This document shows, piece by piece, positions 45,102 to 56,179 of a stretch of 64,000 nt of DNA; within the stretch, counting starts at the first letter, position 1, and every line of letters begins with the position of its first letter. The position numbers were made by a program, and so were the translations under genes. This stretch comes from Podarcis raffonei (lineage: Eukaryota; Chordata; Lepidosauria; Squamata; Lacertidae). Location of the stretch: assembly GCF_027172205.1 (NCBI RefSeq), contig NC_070614.1, forward strand, positions 41,531,001 through 41,595,000, in the 5' to 3' direction. The notes under the pieces were generated by a model. That model was given only the letters and a program-made list of their open reading frames with translations, searched no databases and was not told the DNA's origin.

Positions 45102-45341
45102 TACAGTGGTACCTTGGTGTACATACGCTTCAGGTTACATACGCTTCAGGTTACAGACTCTGCTAACCCAGAAATAGTACCTTGGGTTAAGAACTTTGCT
45201 TCAGGATGAGAACAGAAATCGCGCGGCACGGCAGCAGTGGGAGGCCCCATTAGCTAAAGTGGTGTCTCAGGTTAATAACAGTTTCAGGTTAAGACCTGAC
45301 CTCCGGAACGAATTAAGTTCTTAACCCAAGGTACCACTGTA
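45102..45341. mobile_element. TA-flanked palindromic MITE
   Basis: From TACAGTGGTACCTTGG to CCAAGGTACCACTGTA; it inserted just beside the repeat at 44690-45075. Confidence 0.88.
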
Positions 45342-45549
45342 CAGTTTAATGTTGTCTGGAAGGCACAAGTTCCAAATCTCTACTCTAAGATTACTATTAC
45401 CACTCCAGGGTCTGGGGTATATCTTCTCATGTGTACAATGCAGAGACCTTTTTCCGGCATTTGAACCCTGAATTACCAATGTTTTGTTCAACTTCCCATA
45501 CCACTGAAGTAGCTTGAGAAGCACCACAATCACCCTAACGGCCTTCCCT

Positions 45550-45681
45550 GATTTGGTACCTTCCACATGTTTTGGACTCCAACTCCCATCAAGCCTATTC
45601 AGCATAGCCAGTGTTAGGGATGATGGTAACTGTAGTTTTATATTGTGAATCACCCTGAGGCCTATGGGAATAGGGTGAAAT

Positions 45682-45736
<55 letters not shown>

Positions 45737-45737
45737 T
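45550..45737. repeat. MITE arm, LINE-type tail and (CAA)n microsatellite
   Basis: TGTTTTGGACTCCAACTCCCATCA is a MITE arm. ATTGTGAATCACCCTGAGGCC is a LINE-type 3' tail that ends in about 18 AAC repeats (45682-45735). Confidence 0.6.
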
Positions 45738-45778
45738 AGTTCAAATCATCTGGAGGACTCCAGATTGGCAAAGATGTC

Positions 45779-46483
45779 CTAATCCATGCCAAGATTATGA
45801 AATACAAGTTTCTTGAAGGCCCCTTTTACTTCTTTGTTCCGGAGGCTGTATATGATAGGATTAAACATTGGCTTGACAATGGTGTACATGACAGATATTG
45901 CCTTATGGAAGCCTGGGGACTGATTTTTTGTGGGTACCACATACATGATCATGATGGTCCCATAATATACGCTCACCACTAAAAGGTGGGAAGCACATGT
46001 TGAAAAGGCCTTCTGTCTCCCTGTGGAGGAGGCAATTCTCAAAATGGCTGACAGGATGTAAACATACGAGACAATGATGAACACAAAGGGCCCTATAGTC
46101 ACGATGGAGCAGGAGATAAGGACAGTCATCTCTGCCAGGATGCTTTTTCTGCAGGAGAGTTTGGTTAACTGATCCATATCACAAATAAAATGGTCGATTT
46201 CATTGGGACCACAAAAAAGCATTGTGGACACTGTCCCAATGGCTAGGGAAGACACCGAGAAGCCAGTTAACCAGGAAGCAATTGCTAGCTAGAGGCAGAC
46301 CTTGAAGTTCATGATGGTCCTGTAGCTAAGCGGTTTGCATATGGCTAAGTAGCAATCAAATGCCATGATTGCGAGGAGTAAGCATTTGTTGCAAGTCAAA
46401 CCACTGTATAGTAAGATCTGTGTGAGGCATCCATGGAGAAACAGAGAATTTTGAGATGCAGGTGAATTAAACTCCAGCCTCAT
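45779..46483 (-). pseudogene. Olfactory receptor pseudogene, TM3 to C-terminus
   Basis: Minus-strand receptor remnant with LHGCLTQ (TM3 start), MAFDCYLAICKPLSY, then an in-frame TAG at 46291-46289. The frame continues through ECL2 (CGPNEIDHFICDMD), RQKAFSTCASHLL and NPIIYSLRNKEV to a stop at 45779. The N-terminus with TM1-TM2 is missing, and the DRY arginine is cysteine. The two halves are in one frame, so damage is one stop plus the 5' loss. A repeat (46535-46915) lies where the 5' part should be. It resembles OR6/OR11-type receptors; the neighbour OR-7 is of similar type. Confidence 0.88.
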
Positions 46484-46534
46484 AATGTTTTGCCAAAAGC
46501 TGGCCCTTCCAAAGGAATATGATATCTTTTAAAG

Positions 46535-46915
46535 AAGGGGTCAGGGGGAAAATTTTCAGCCAAAGGGCCGCATTCCACTGTGGGCAGCCTTCCAGGGGCC
46601 AGATGCAAGTGATAGGCAGGTCAAGAGATGAAAGTGATCTGCGTAATGGATATGAATCTTATCTTTGTACTGTCAGTGGCATTCCAGTCACACAAGACAC
46701 AAAGGTTTCTTCTATACACATGCACACCACACTTCAGCCAGCATTATCATTACACTTCAAGGTCACATTCTGGCCAGGGAAAAGTGCTTGAGAGGGTACA
46801 AACATGGGAACCTGAGCCAAGTGGCCTGGGGAGGGATGTATGGCCTGGGGAAAGCACTGAAGGCCATATGGAGGTGCCTGAGATCCCTCACTCCTCTCTT
46901 CAAGACAAATACAAG
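46535..46915 (-). mobile_element. Interspersed non-autonomous repeat (hAT-like)
   Basis: CCAAAGGGCCGCATTCC and TTCAAGGTCACATTCTGGCCAGG are the reverse of the 44690-45075 family. Followed at 46930-47035 by another old repeat (CATTTCAATGGGTCTGCTCTGAGTAGGACTTA). Confidence 0.55.
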
Positions 46916-47050
46916 GGTTGTATCTAGTGCGGGTCCAACTCAAAGTAGAGCCATTGTGGTCAGTGGACATGAAAAACTTTGGTTCCTTCATTTCAATGGG
47001 TCTGCTCTGAGTAGGACTTAGGTGGCCACAGTCCTAAGTAGCCAGTCGTC

Positions 47051-48010
47051 TTAAGCTACAGTTCTGTAAATGAGTAATTTAAGAAGCACTTTATTCAAAG
47101 CATTCTGCACCTCCCTGTTTCTCAGGCTGTATATAAGGGGATTGAGCAATGGGGTCAGGACTATGTAGAAGAGAGAAAAGACCTTGTTCCAATCTCGCAT
47201 TGCATCCGTTCTTGGTAACAGGTAGACAATAATGATCGTGCCATAGAAGATGGACACTACCATGAGGTGAGAGGAGCAGGTAGAGAAGGCCTTTTGCTTT
47301 CCAACAGTGGACGGGATTCTCAGAATGGTTCGTATGATAGAACTGTAGGAAGCCAGAGTTAAAACAAAGGGTGGCAGGGAGCAAAGGCCCGCCAGAAGAG
47401 TAGTTACCAGCTCCATCATGTGGGTGTCGCTGCAAGACAGCTTTAACAATGGGCTGTAGTCGCAAAAGAAATGGTCAATTGTGTTGGGACCGCAGAAGGT
47501 TAATTGCTGGGTTAAACATATTGTTAGGTTAATAACCAGCAAACTGCTTACCCAAGCCCCTGCCACTAGCTGAACACAAGTTTTGCCATCCATAACAATC
47601 ACATAGAGCAATGGCTTGCATATTGCCACATACCTATCATAAGACATGGCAGCCAAGAGATAACACTCTGCAACTACCAGGAAACCAAAAAAATAAAACT
47701 GTGTCATGCAGCCTGCCACAGAAATGACTTTGCCCTGGTAGAGGATGAGGCCAGCTAGCATCTTGGGCATAATGTTGGAACTGTAGCAGATCTCTAAGCA
47801 AGACAGATTTCCCAAGAAGAAGTACATGGGTGTGTGAAGGTTGTGGTCCGATACCACCAGCACAACGAGGAGGATGTTGCCCACCATGGTCACAATGTAG
47901 ATCACTAGGAAGATGAAGAAGAAGAGGAGATCCAGACGACCCAAATTCCCAAATCCCAGCAAGAGAAATTCAGTAATGATTGTATGGTTTCCGAAGTCTG
48001 TTGGATTCAT
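47051..48010 (-). CDS. Olfactory receptor OR-7, class II, OR11A-like
   Basis: Intact 319-residue receptor. ATG at 48010 has an excellent context (ACCACCATGA), about 14 nt after a possible acceptor (TCTTCCTAG). NHT sequon at residue 8, GN at 44-45, LHTPMYFFL at 59-67, TM3 Cys101, MSYDRYVAIC at 122-131, ECL2 CGPNTIDHFFCDYSPLL, KQKAFSTCSSHL, and NPLIYSLRNREV near the C-terminus. The MS in MSYDRY replaces the more common MA. By eye it is nearest OR11A/OR6 types. It is convergent with the OR-2 to OR-6 group and on the same strand as the adjacent pseudogene. Confidence 0.95.
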   Translation of the reverse strand: MNPTDFGNHTIITEFLLLGFGNLGRLDLLFFFIFLVIYIVTMVGNILLVVLVVSDHNLHTPMYFFLGNLSCLEICYSSNIMPKMLAGLILYQGKVISVAGCMTQFYFFGFLVVAECYLLAAMSYDRYVAICKPLLYVIVMDGKTCVQLVAGAWVSSLLVINLTICLTQQLTFCGPNTIDHFFCDYSPLLKLSCSDTHMMELVTTLLAGLCSLPPFVLTLASYSSIIRTILRIPSTVGKQKAFSTCSSHLMVVSIFYGTIIIVYLLPRTDAMRDWNKVFSLFYIVLTPLLNPLIYSLRNREVQNALNKVLLKLLIYRTVA

Positions 48011-48059
48011 GGTGGTAGCTTGAACCTAGGAAGATCATGTGAACATATGAACGTAACCT

Positions 48060-48640
48060 AGACCGGGGGCAAAGAACCTGTAACTCTTTGAATACTCCTG
48101 AACTACAACTCTTATCAGCCCTGACAATTGGCCAAGTTGTTTGGGGCTGATGGGAGTTGGAGTCCAACAGCACCTAAAAGGTGGTGGACTCCCCAGCACA
48201 GCCTTAAACTATCAGTCCATCTAGCCCGGTATTATTGACTCTGACAGTGGACTTCTAAGGTCTCAGGTACATGCCTTTCCAACTATCTTACCAGCAGTCA
48301 TTTGTAACTGGTGATACCAGTTATTGAACCCATAGCCTTCTGTATGCAATGCATGGATTCTACAAGGATTCTGCACACAAAAACGGTGGTCCTTGCCTAT
48401 CAAATACATGACACCTTTAAGAGAATGAGTGTGGGGCTGGAGAGGAGAGAATGAATGAAGCTCTCTCTTGCAAGCCTTCAGCTATACATAGGACTGTGTA
48501 CCTTTCTCAACCTGTGGGTCCCCAGATGTTGTTGGATTACAACTCCCATCACCCCTAGCTAGCAAGGCCAGAGCTCAGGGATGATGGGAATTGTAGTCCA
48601 ACAACATCTGGGGATCCGCAGGTTGATAACTGCTGGTGTA
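48060..48640. mobile_element. Two palindromic MITEs around a tRNA SINE remnant
   Basis: 48075-48185 (ACTACAACTCTTATCAGCCC / GGGCTGATGGGAGTTGGAGTCC) and 48500-48625 (GTTGTTGGATTACAACTCCCATCACCCC / GATGATGGGAATTGTAGTCCAACAACATCTGG) are hAT-like MITEs. Between them, 48190-48370 looks like a reversed tRNA SINE (CCAGTTATTGAACCCATAGCCTTCTGTATGC). Confidence 0.65.
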
Positions 48641-49149
48641 CATGGTTCAACACTTGCATTGCATAGGCTCTGACTGCATATCAAAGGAATGAGTAAGTGG
48701 GTTAACATAAATAGAATTATTCAAGGTCGGTGTCCTAGAGTGGGGACTGGCAACAAAAGGTGCTCATGTTCAGAATCATTCCATTGGCCAACCCACCTGG
48801 TTTTTCATCCCCCACCCCTGGTCCAACAATACTCTGTGGTCACAGAGCATGCCCAATCTTAATTGGACTATTTGCAATGGTTGCTGCTTGGTTTTTTTCC
48901 TAAAAAAAATAAATTGTAGCTTTAGAAAAAACTTGAGGCTCCCCCGAGCCTCCTGATACCTCCCTCTTATGTGCAGATGGTATAATTTTGGCTACATAAG
49001 GACAAGTGCTCAGCAAAATGAGAGCGCTATTTGTATATATGATGAATTTTAGCATTGTTTCTGCTTTGTTTGTTTTTGTAAATAAGGAGGAAGTAGCTAG
49101 TCCTCAAGGTGCATACCTGGTAAGCTACTGAAAGGGGGCTGAGCTTCGG

Positions 49150-49385
49150 GGGTCAGGGTTTCGTATGAACATATGAGGCTGCCTGTTAGTCCATCTAGTA
49201 TTGTCCACTCTGACCAGCACAGGCTCTCCGAGAACTCAGGCAAACTCCACAACACCTGCTACCTGACATCAGGTTCCAAGCAGGCAGGGGCACTTGAGGA
49301 GAGTATGAAGACCAGGGACATTCCTCTAGGTGAGAGAGAGGCCTCCTGGAGAGCTACATTCACCCCCTAGGCCTGAGGTTCTCCT
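49150..49385 (-). mobile_element. Diverged SINE-like repeat
   Basis: GAACATATGAGGCTGCCTGTTAGTCCATCTAGTATTGTC...CTGACCAGCACAGGCTCTCC is a common reptile interspersed repeat, related to 48190-48370. Confidence 0.5.
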
Positions 49386-49800
49386 CCCCTGCTCCATACC
49401 TAACTGAGACACTCAAGCCCCCCCGTAACTAGCAGTAGTTAAATAACCTCCCCATAAATTATCAAGCAGCCACAAATGCATTTGATTAAGAGAGGATGCA
49501 GAATTCAACCTTACTTGCTGTGGAAGAATGCCCAGCCCTGATCACAAGACTGGAGGCAAAAGAACCCTTATCTTGGAAAACAGGAACACCCAAAAGTCAG
49601 ATCACACAATGCTCTATGCCACAGTTTGTTCCATTTCATCAGGATCCTCTTTCACCCTTGACCCTTCATTCATCACATATGCCCTTCCTTTCAAGGAAAG
49701 TCTACAGCTGAGTCCTTCCCAGTCTTGGATCCCAACTAATTCTGCATTCTCTTCTCAAGCCACACAAACACCGTTCTCACATCATTCTGAGTCACACATA

Positions 49801-49994
49801 TGGAGCCAGTGTGGTGTAGTGCTGGGCTAGGACCTGAGAGCCCAGGGTTCAAATCCTCATTCAGCTGTTACACTCACTGGTGACCTTAGGCCAGTCGCCA
49901 TCTCTCGGTCTAACCTACCACACAGAATTGTTGACAGGATAATATGGAGAGAGGAAGAACCATGAACACCACCTTGAGCTCCTTGGAGAACAGG
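49801..49994 (+). mobile_element. tRNA-derived SINE, plus strand
   Basis: GAGCCAGTGTGGTGTAGTG (box A region) and AGGGTTCAAATCC (box B), then ACCTTGAGCTCCTTGGAGAACAGGTGGGATAT at the tail before a microsatellite. Confidence 0.8.
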
Positions 49995-50000
49995 TGGGAT

Positions 50001-50084
<84 letters not shown>
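49995..50084. repeat. Compound (TC)n(AC)n microsatellite
   Basis: About 28 TC units followed by about 17 AC units; it grew from the tail of the SINE. Confidence 0.95.
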
Positions 50085-50087
<3 letters not shown>

Positions 50088-50929
50088 GTGCTAGTTCAAC
50101 AACTGAAAGGAGGATCTTAATATGGTTGATGATTGGATCTTGGAGTGTAGGGGGAGAAACTCACCCACATCAGAGTTGTTTTCCCATGTCTTTGCCTGAT
50201 GTGCTTGACTTCAGCTCATATCTCAAGATCTTAACCATTACACAAGAAAATGAAAAGCATGTGTGGGGGGTTGGAGGTTCTTAGTTGTCTTTTCCTGCTG
50301 AGATGTACTTTGTGGAGAAGAACTGAAGATGAATAGCATCAGAAGTCAAAAAACCACAAATGCCTTAGATAGATGCAGATGGGATGAGAGGCACAGGCGG
50401 TGACGAAACAAGGCTGTGCATTTTTCAAAGCCCACCTGATGATTCACTCACAATCAGAAAATATCCATTCCTGCCTGCTTTTGTCACTGGGTTCCTGTGA
50501 CATTATCTCCTTATGGAGCCATTAGCTATATCTTCCTTCAACGACTTCCTTTCTTGCGCAGTTCTGTCCCTAATTTCCAGATCCTTCACCAGCCTGATCT
50601 TTTTGTCTGCTACTATATTCTCCAGGGTGCAATTTTCATCCTTCTGGTCTTAGAAGTGTGGCTCTCGCTTACTGCCAAAGGACTTCTCCAAGCTTCGCCA
50701 ATCTTCTTTAGGCTTCATTCTCCTTAATAGTCTCAGGAAAGGGAAACTATTTGTATTTCTTCCCCTCAAGCAATTCCTCCTTCTGACTCATTATTTCCCT
50801 CACTTTCCACAGGGGATACGAAAGCACACTTTAAGGGCATTTCTAGAACACAAGGAGACAAGAACTTCTTTTCGCACAAGGACTATTTGCGTGGCAAGTA
50901 CCCTCCCTCCTTGTGAAATGAAGACACCA
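50085..50929. other. Intergenic
   Basis: No recognised gene or repeat. The longest frame (50497-50727) has no family resemblance. Confidence 0.35.
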
Positions 50930-51190
50930 GACACATTATTTAAGGTTAATGGGCGTAAAAGGCCACAACTTTATTGATTACAGGAATTGAAAGGTATTGG
51001 CACCCGAGGGTCCCCCTGCTCTTGCGGGGGCTGAGAACCAGCCGCCGCGTGCATGGGGAGGGGTGGGCCCGCAACCCCACCTCCTCTCTAGCTCGGAAGT
51101 GGCTTTCCCCTTGTGGGAAACCTTCCCATGACAGCAGTGGCAAGAGGTGAAAAATAGGCAGAGCAACTGATGGGACTTTGAACTTTCTAC
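50930..51190 (-). mobile_element. Unclassified retroelement-like 3' end, copy A
   Basis: TTAATGGGCGTAAAAGGCCACAACTTTATTGATTACAG resembles 52030-52075 in copy B. On the minus strand this contains AATAAAG, as at a retroelement polyadenylation site. Family unknown. Confidence 0.35.
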
Positions 51191-52029
51191 AGTATGCTGC
51201 ATTCCAGCAATGCAATCATCAAAGGTTTAGAATGCAAACACATCCATGCACGCAAACAACAGAGATTATCACTGTTCAATAACAAACCTGAGTCTGGAAA
51301 AAGCATTCAAAGAGGATGCAGAGTAGGGCCAACCAAAAGTGTGGCCTGGAGGAAAGTCATGGGGATAGTCCAAAGCACAACTAAGGGTACAACAATATGC
51401 CAGAGATCTGGAAGACCATGTTGCTTGAGCTCCGAACTTCAATGTCTAAAATCCCTGAGATCACGTTAAGGGTAGCCACATTCTGTGCGATTGCCATAAA
51501 ACTTAGGGAACAAGCTGTGCTATCATAATGATTAAGGCCTTAAATGATAATTTTAGGTTATATGTTGGTGACTAAGTTTTAATTTATATATTTTTAAACT
51601 GTTGCTATATCTGTATTGTCCCTGTTATACCTAACTGCAAATTCAAATGTATCTCTTGTGTTTTATGACTTCCTTGATATTGTATGTGGGCTGGAACTGG
51701 TCTGTGACCAAAATAATAAAAATTTGTGTTGCCTGAGCAAAGTTCTGTTGAAATAAGAAGCCAGTTATATGTCTTCCTGCCTTGGGGGATCCAGTGGCCT
51801 GGAAATAAGGAGTGAGTCTAGGACCTCAGGGTGCATCACTGAGAAGCTGTTACCTGCAGCTCAGTGGCTCACCACATGAGGCAGTATCCACAGATCCCAA
51901 CAGCTCCTAACCCAGTATTAAGGTATTTCTTCCCATTGCAGTGGCTTGGCTCCTGGAAGATGAAAAGTTAAATACATAACTGGTCACCATTTGCAGCAAA
52001 ACACCAGGACACAGATATTATGTTAATGT

Positions 52030-52395
52030 TATTGGGCAAATTTTGGCCACAACATTATTGATTCAGACTGTGAGCAGTATTCACTTAGGCATTGAATGGA
52101 CCTGACTATATGACTCCTGCCCATTGCGCAGGGAGTCCAGTAAGGGTAAACCACTGGAAGGGGGAGCCCTGTCAATGCAGACCAACTCAAGCTCCCGCCG
52201 GCTGGGCGATGACGTGGCCAGGATCCCCCGGGTAACGTGGGACTTTGTCCCCCCGCCCCCGGAGGAGAGGGGGTGGCCACACAACTCCTCCCCACAGTGA
52301 AGTGGAGTGGACTTCACAGCTGCAGTGCAGAGCCTTCCTGAACTGAGGAATCAACCAATGCCAACGGCATACCCTCTTTGAGTTCGATTTTCCCT
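52030..52395 (-). mobile_element. Unclassified retroelement-like 3' end, copy B
   Basis: TTATTGGGCAAATTTTGGCCACAACATTATTGATTCAG, then a GC-rich body with GATCCCCCGGGTAACGTGG. Shares its start with copy A about 1.1 kb away. Confidence 0.35.
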
Positions 52396-52439
52396 AACAT
52401 GTAGTTATGCTCTTATGCATCATAGAGAATAAATAATAC

Positions 52440-52624
52440 AGGCAATCCCCAATTTGCATGGGGATTGTGTTCCTAGCCCCCCATGCATTGGGAGAGTGCG
52501 CATAAGCCCTATTCCACACACACCCCGTTCCACCCCTTGTTCTGCTCCCATTCTTCCAGGTCCAAAATGACCTGCATGTTGGTGGTTACATGTCAATTGA
52601 ACGCATGCAAAATGGTCACTGCTG
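52440..52624. repeat. Interspersed repeat, pair with 54755-54960
   Basis: CAGGCAATCCCCAATTTGCATGGGGATTGTGTTC...GCATAAGCCC is shared with CAGGCAACCCCTGATTTGTGTGGGATTGTGTTCG at 54762 onwards, through GTCAATTGAA.GC.TGCAAAATGG.CAC at both right ends. Confidence 0.65.
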
Positions 52625-52800
52625 TAAAGCAGAGTGGTGTAATGGCTAGAGTGTCAGACTAACACCTGGGAGACCAGGGTTCAAATCCCCACTCAGCAAT
52701 GAAGCTCACTGTGTGACTTTGGGCACTATCTCTAACTTAACCCCACAGATTTGTTGTGAGGATGAAATGGGGAAATGGAAGAAACATGGGACTCAGCTAC
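52625..52800 (+). mobile_element. tRNA-derived SINE
   Basis: CAGAGTGGTGTAATGGCTAGAGTG (box A region) and AGGGTTCAAATCC (box B); CTTGTTGTGAGGATGAAAT-like core. Confidence 0.75.
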
Positions 52801-53753
52801 ACTGGCAAAGAAACATCGCTATGTATGCTTTGTTTATGCATTCCAACACTGTGACACCGGATGGGGTTGTGGAGTCCCGTTTTTGCTAACCTGATTTCTC
52901 ATACAAAGTTTGCAACATGTTTAACTGAAATGCTTCCTTGATGTGTCCAGCCATGCATACCACCGGGATACGAAAGGATGGATATAAATGTAATTAACAA
53001 AAACCAACCAGCAAGGAAGTATCACCCACCCACTCCTAAATCCAAGAGAAACTCGTAGGACTGGTGTCAGAGGTCAGCATCACTGGGCTTCTTCTGAGAC
53101 CCACACTCCAGAGGGAAGAGGCACTGCTAACCCTTGTTGCTCACTGTCACTTCCTGGTCACCATCACTCTACAAGCAGTGACACTAGTGAAGCAATAGGG
53201 CAGCAACCTCCACTTGCCTTATGCTGCTTCTGGGTGGTTGTGTGGCTGGAGGTGAGAGGAGGCAAGTGAGTAGGCAATGAGGATATCAGTGAGTGAGAGA
53301 GGGATCCATCCAGAGCATCTTCTCCCAGGACTCCCCAAAGCCTGGAGTCATCGCTGGCAACCACGGGGAGGTGGAGGAAAGGGAACAAAGAGGCATTGCA
53401 ACTCACCCACCCAGCCAGCATTATTATGTAGCCACCCTCCATTCTGAACCTCAAGCACATGACAAAGATCTCCTTATTCCAGCAGGTGTTTTAAGGAAAT
53501 GTTCAGGCACCTGTTCAGTTTTATTGGTTTATTCTGTGTGGTTTATTTTATGTACACCCCTTACAGATGCTAATGATTAGGTAGTATATAAATGCCTTAA
53601 ATGTTATTGCTATTCTTATCATCTCAATTTCTTACCTGTCCTTCACTATAAAGTCCCTGGGCAGGTTATAACAATGTAAAAATACAGTATCAATGGATTC
53701 CTGCTGTAGTGCAACAGATAAATGGAATTGGTTTGATACAGCTAGATTATTAT
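52801..53753. other. Intergenic downstream of OR-8
   Basis: Nothing recognised beyond a weak LINE-like tail near 53560-53610 (AGGTAGTATATAAATGCC). Confidence 0.35.
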
Positions 53754-54722
53754 CTAAGGAAGACCTTCCTTCCTTGCTATCGATTTCTTGAAAGCAGCTT
53801 TTATCTCTTTGTTCCTCAGGCTGTAAATAATTGGGTTGAATGATGGTGTCACTACTGTGTAGAGGAGAGAAAGGATCCTGTCGCTGTCTAGGGAATAGAC
53901 TGATTTGGGTCGAATGTAGGTGAAAGTGACAGTTCCGTAGAAAAGAGAAACGACAATGAGATGTGAGGAGCAGGTGGAAAAGGCTTTGTGTCTGTTCTTG
54001 GCTGAAGGCATCCTTAGGATGGTGGCGATGATGAGCATGTACGACAACAGGATGAGCAAAAATGGTACCAGGATAAAGAACACAGTTACCGTAGCAACTG
54101 CCACTTCATTCTTGAAGGTGTCGGTGGTAGCCAGTCTCAAAACGGGCAGAATATCACAGAAAAAATGGCTGATTCTGTTAGGGCCACAATAGGGAAGAGT
54201 AAATATAGAAATGGACTGGCCCAAAGCCACCAAACTACCAATGGCCCATGAAATAGCAGCCAGCAGAGCACATTCCTTAGGGCTCATGATGCAGGAGTAT
54301 TGCAGGGGTTTACAGATGGCGACGTAGCGGTCGAATGCCATGACAGAAAGAAGGCAACACTCAGTAATACCAAAGAGAATAAAGAAATACATTTGAATCC
54401 CGCAGCCTACAAAGGATATGGTCTGATTCTCTGACAGTAAATGTTCAAGCGTCTTCGGGATGATGGTTGTGGTGTAGCCGATTTCCAAAAAGGACAAGTT
54501 CCGGAGGAAGAAGTACATTGGTGTGTGAAGTGTTGGCTCGGCAACCGTGATGATCAATATCAGGCTGTTCCCAATTAATGCCACCAAGTAGAATATTAGT
54601 ACCAGCAAAAAAAGAAGAGCTTGCATGCTCTGGAAATCTGAGAAGCCCAAAAATACAATCTCAGTCAAACAGGACTGGTTGCCTCTTCTCATGTCATCAT
54701 CCAGAGGGGTTCCTGGAGACAT
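53754..54722 (-). CDS. Olfactory receptor OR-8, class II, OR10-like
   Basis: Intact receptor of 322 residues. The start chosen is ATG 54722, 8 nt after a strong acceptor (CTCTTTATCTGCAG on the minus strand); a second in-frame ATG (54692, MRRGNQS) is possible. The open frame continues 65 codons further to 54917, but that part lies in intron and in the repeat at 54755-54960, so it is excluded. NQS sequon at residue 15, GN at 51-52, LHTPMYFFL at 65-73, TM3 Cys, MAFDRYVAICKPLQY, ECL2 CGPNRISHFFCDI, HKAFSTCSSHL, NPIIYSLRNKEI. It is similar to OR-1 by eye and both look OR10-like, but they lie on opposite strands 42 kb apart. Confidence 0.93.
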   Translation of the reverse strand: MSPGTPLDDDMRRGNQSCLTEIVFLGFSDFQSMQALLFLLVLIFYLVALIGNSLILIITVAEPTLHTPMYFFLRNLSFLEIGYTTTIIPKTLEHLLSENQTISFVGCGIQMYFFILFGITECCLLSVMAFDRYVAICKPLQYSCIMSPKECALLAAISWAIGSLVALGQSISIFTLPYCGPNRISHFFCDILPVLRLATTDTFKNEVAVATVTVFFILVPFLLILLSYMLIIATILRMPSAKNRHKAFSTCSSHLIVVSLFYGTVTFTYIRPKSVYSLDSDRILSLLYTVVTPSFNPIIYSLRNKEIKAAFKKSIARKEGLP

Positions 54723-54754
54723 AACAAGAGCTGCAGATAAAGAGACGAGGGTTA

Positions 54755-54960
54755 GAATTTCAGGCAACCCCTGATTTGTGTGGGATTGTGTTCGTGGCCC
54801 CCGTGTGCCTTGGCAGAATGCACATAAGCCCACCCACCCTGCTACACTCTGTTCTGCCCCCAGTTCCACCCCATTCTGCCCTCTTCTGGGTACAAAATGT
54901 TGGAGGTCACGAGTCAATTGAATGCTTGCAAAATGGGCACCAGCCTGTAATTCAAGTGCC
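54755..54960. repeat. Interspersed repeat, pair with 52440-52624
   Basis: See the partner copy. It lies just upstream of the OR-8 acceptor and explains the false N-terminal extension of that frame. Confidence 0.65.
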
Positions 54961-56179
54961 TTAGGTATGTCAAATAGAAGATTTACATCCTGATTTTTTC
55001 ATTTTTACTCAGAGGTAAGTCCCGCTGAGTTCAATGGAACCAATCCCTTGGAAATTCATCTCGGGCCAGTCATCTTGGGCCAGTAATGTGTAACCATCTC
55101 CACAAACAAATTATGCAATAGCTACCTACAACATAAAAAAAGCCCCCCACAATACGTTGATCAATTTTCTACTTAAAAACCACATAATCACTATTTCCTT
55201 CCTTTTATGAGTGAAGGAACCAGCCAGATAACTGACCAAACAACCACACCCTTAGGTAACCTATGGTAGATAGACCTTACATTTCTGTTAGCTTTCTAAT
55301 AATTTTCAGGTAGATGACAAATGTCCACTGAATAAAAACTGGAACTTCTGCCCCATTCATTGGGAAGTCCAAGCACTGAAGATTCTTTTGCTGCAATGCC
55401 GCTTCAGTTAGTACTATATCTGGAGAAGATCTTTCTTCAGATACTTTGTTGGTTGCTGACATCATGGTACTAAGCATGGTTAGAAAAGGGGATTTTAAAT
55501 TCCCATTAAGTCCACGGAACCAGAATTCTAAAGGGACCTGGTGGATTTTCTCCTTACAAAGCCATGAGGCAAGGGCATTGTTAATTGCAGTAGGATTTGG
55601 TAAACAAATGGCAGGGGGAAGGTTGGGGAAGGAATCCATTGAGTATTTGGTTTCTGAGCAGACATCCTGCCAGTGTGATGATGAACCATACAAAACTGAT
55701 GGGCAGAGTTCCATTCCTCCCCCCCCCCCCATGCTTGGAGCTACAGAAAGTCAATCTTTTGTATTTGAATTCTGTCAGGTCTCCTTTTCACTGCCATGTC
55801 TTCAATATTTCCTGCTGCTCCCATCACTTAAATTCCAAGGTGTTTAATTAATTGATGACACAGATGTTTTATTTGGCGTTTCAGGGAAATATCATTGCAA
55901 ATGTAATATATGTAAACTAAACAATATAAGTGACATTATAAAAAGAACACAATTTAAAACTTTTAAACACTCAATAACCTTAAGATATCCAGCAATCAGT
56001 CCAGTGCACTCATACTGTATCATTGGAATTCGTTAGATTGGTGAGTGTGAGAGATGGAGGCCATATCAGTGGTGGCCCCAAATTGTGGAACTCTCATTCA
56101 ATTAATATTGGGTTGACACCTTCAGTTATGGCATTTGATAAAGTCTTGAAAATGTCTCTCTCCATAATTTTCTGTCTTT
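54961..56179. other. Intergenic upstream of OR-8
   Basis: A fragment of an old repeat lies near 55010-55060 (CTCAGAGGTAAGTCCCGCTGAGTTCAATGG). A C-run at 55718-55730. Overlapping frames at 55277-55851 have no family resemblance. A 5' exon of OR-8 is expected here but was not identified. Confidence 0.35.

Noticed and set aside
49801-52800. tRNA-like heads (box A and box B) at several places
   Set aside because: They belong to SINEs; none forms a complete tRNA cloverleaf.
53754-54917. 387-codon version of OR-8
   Set aside because: The extra 65 codons start at TTG, cross a splice acceptor and lie in an interspersed repeat also found at 52440; ATG 54722 is the better start.
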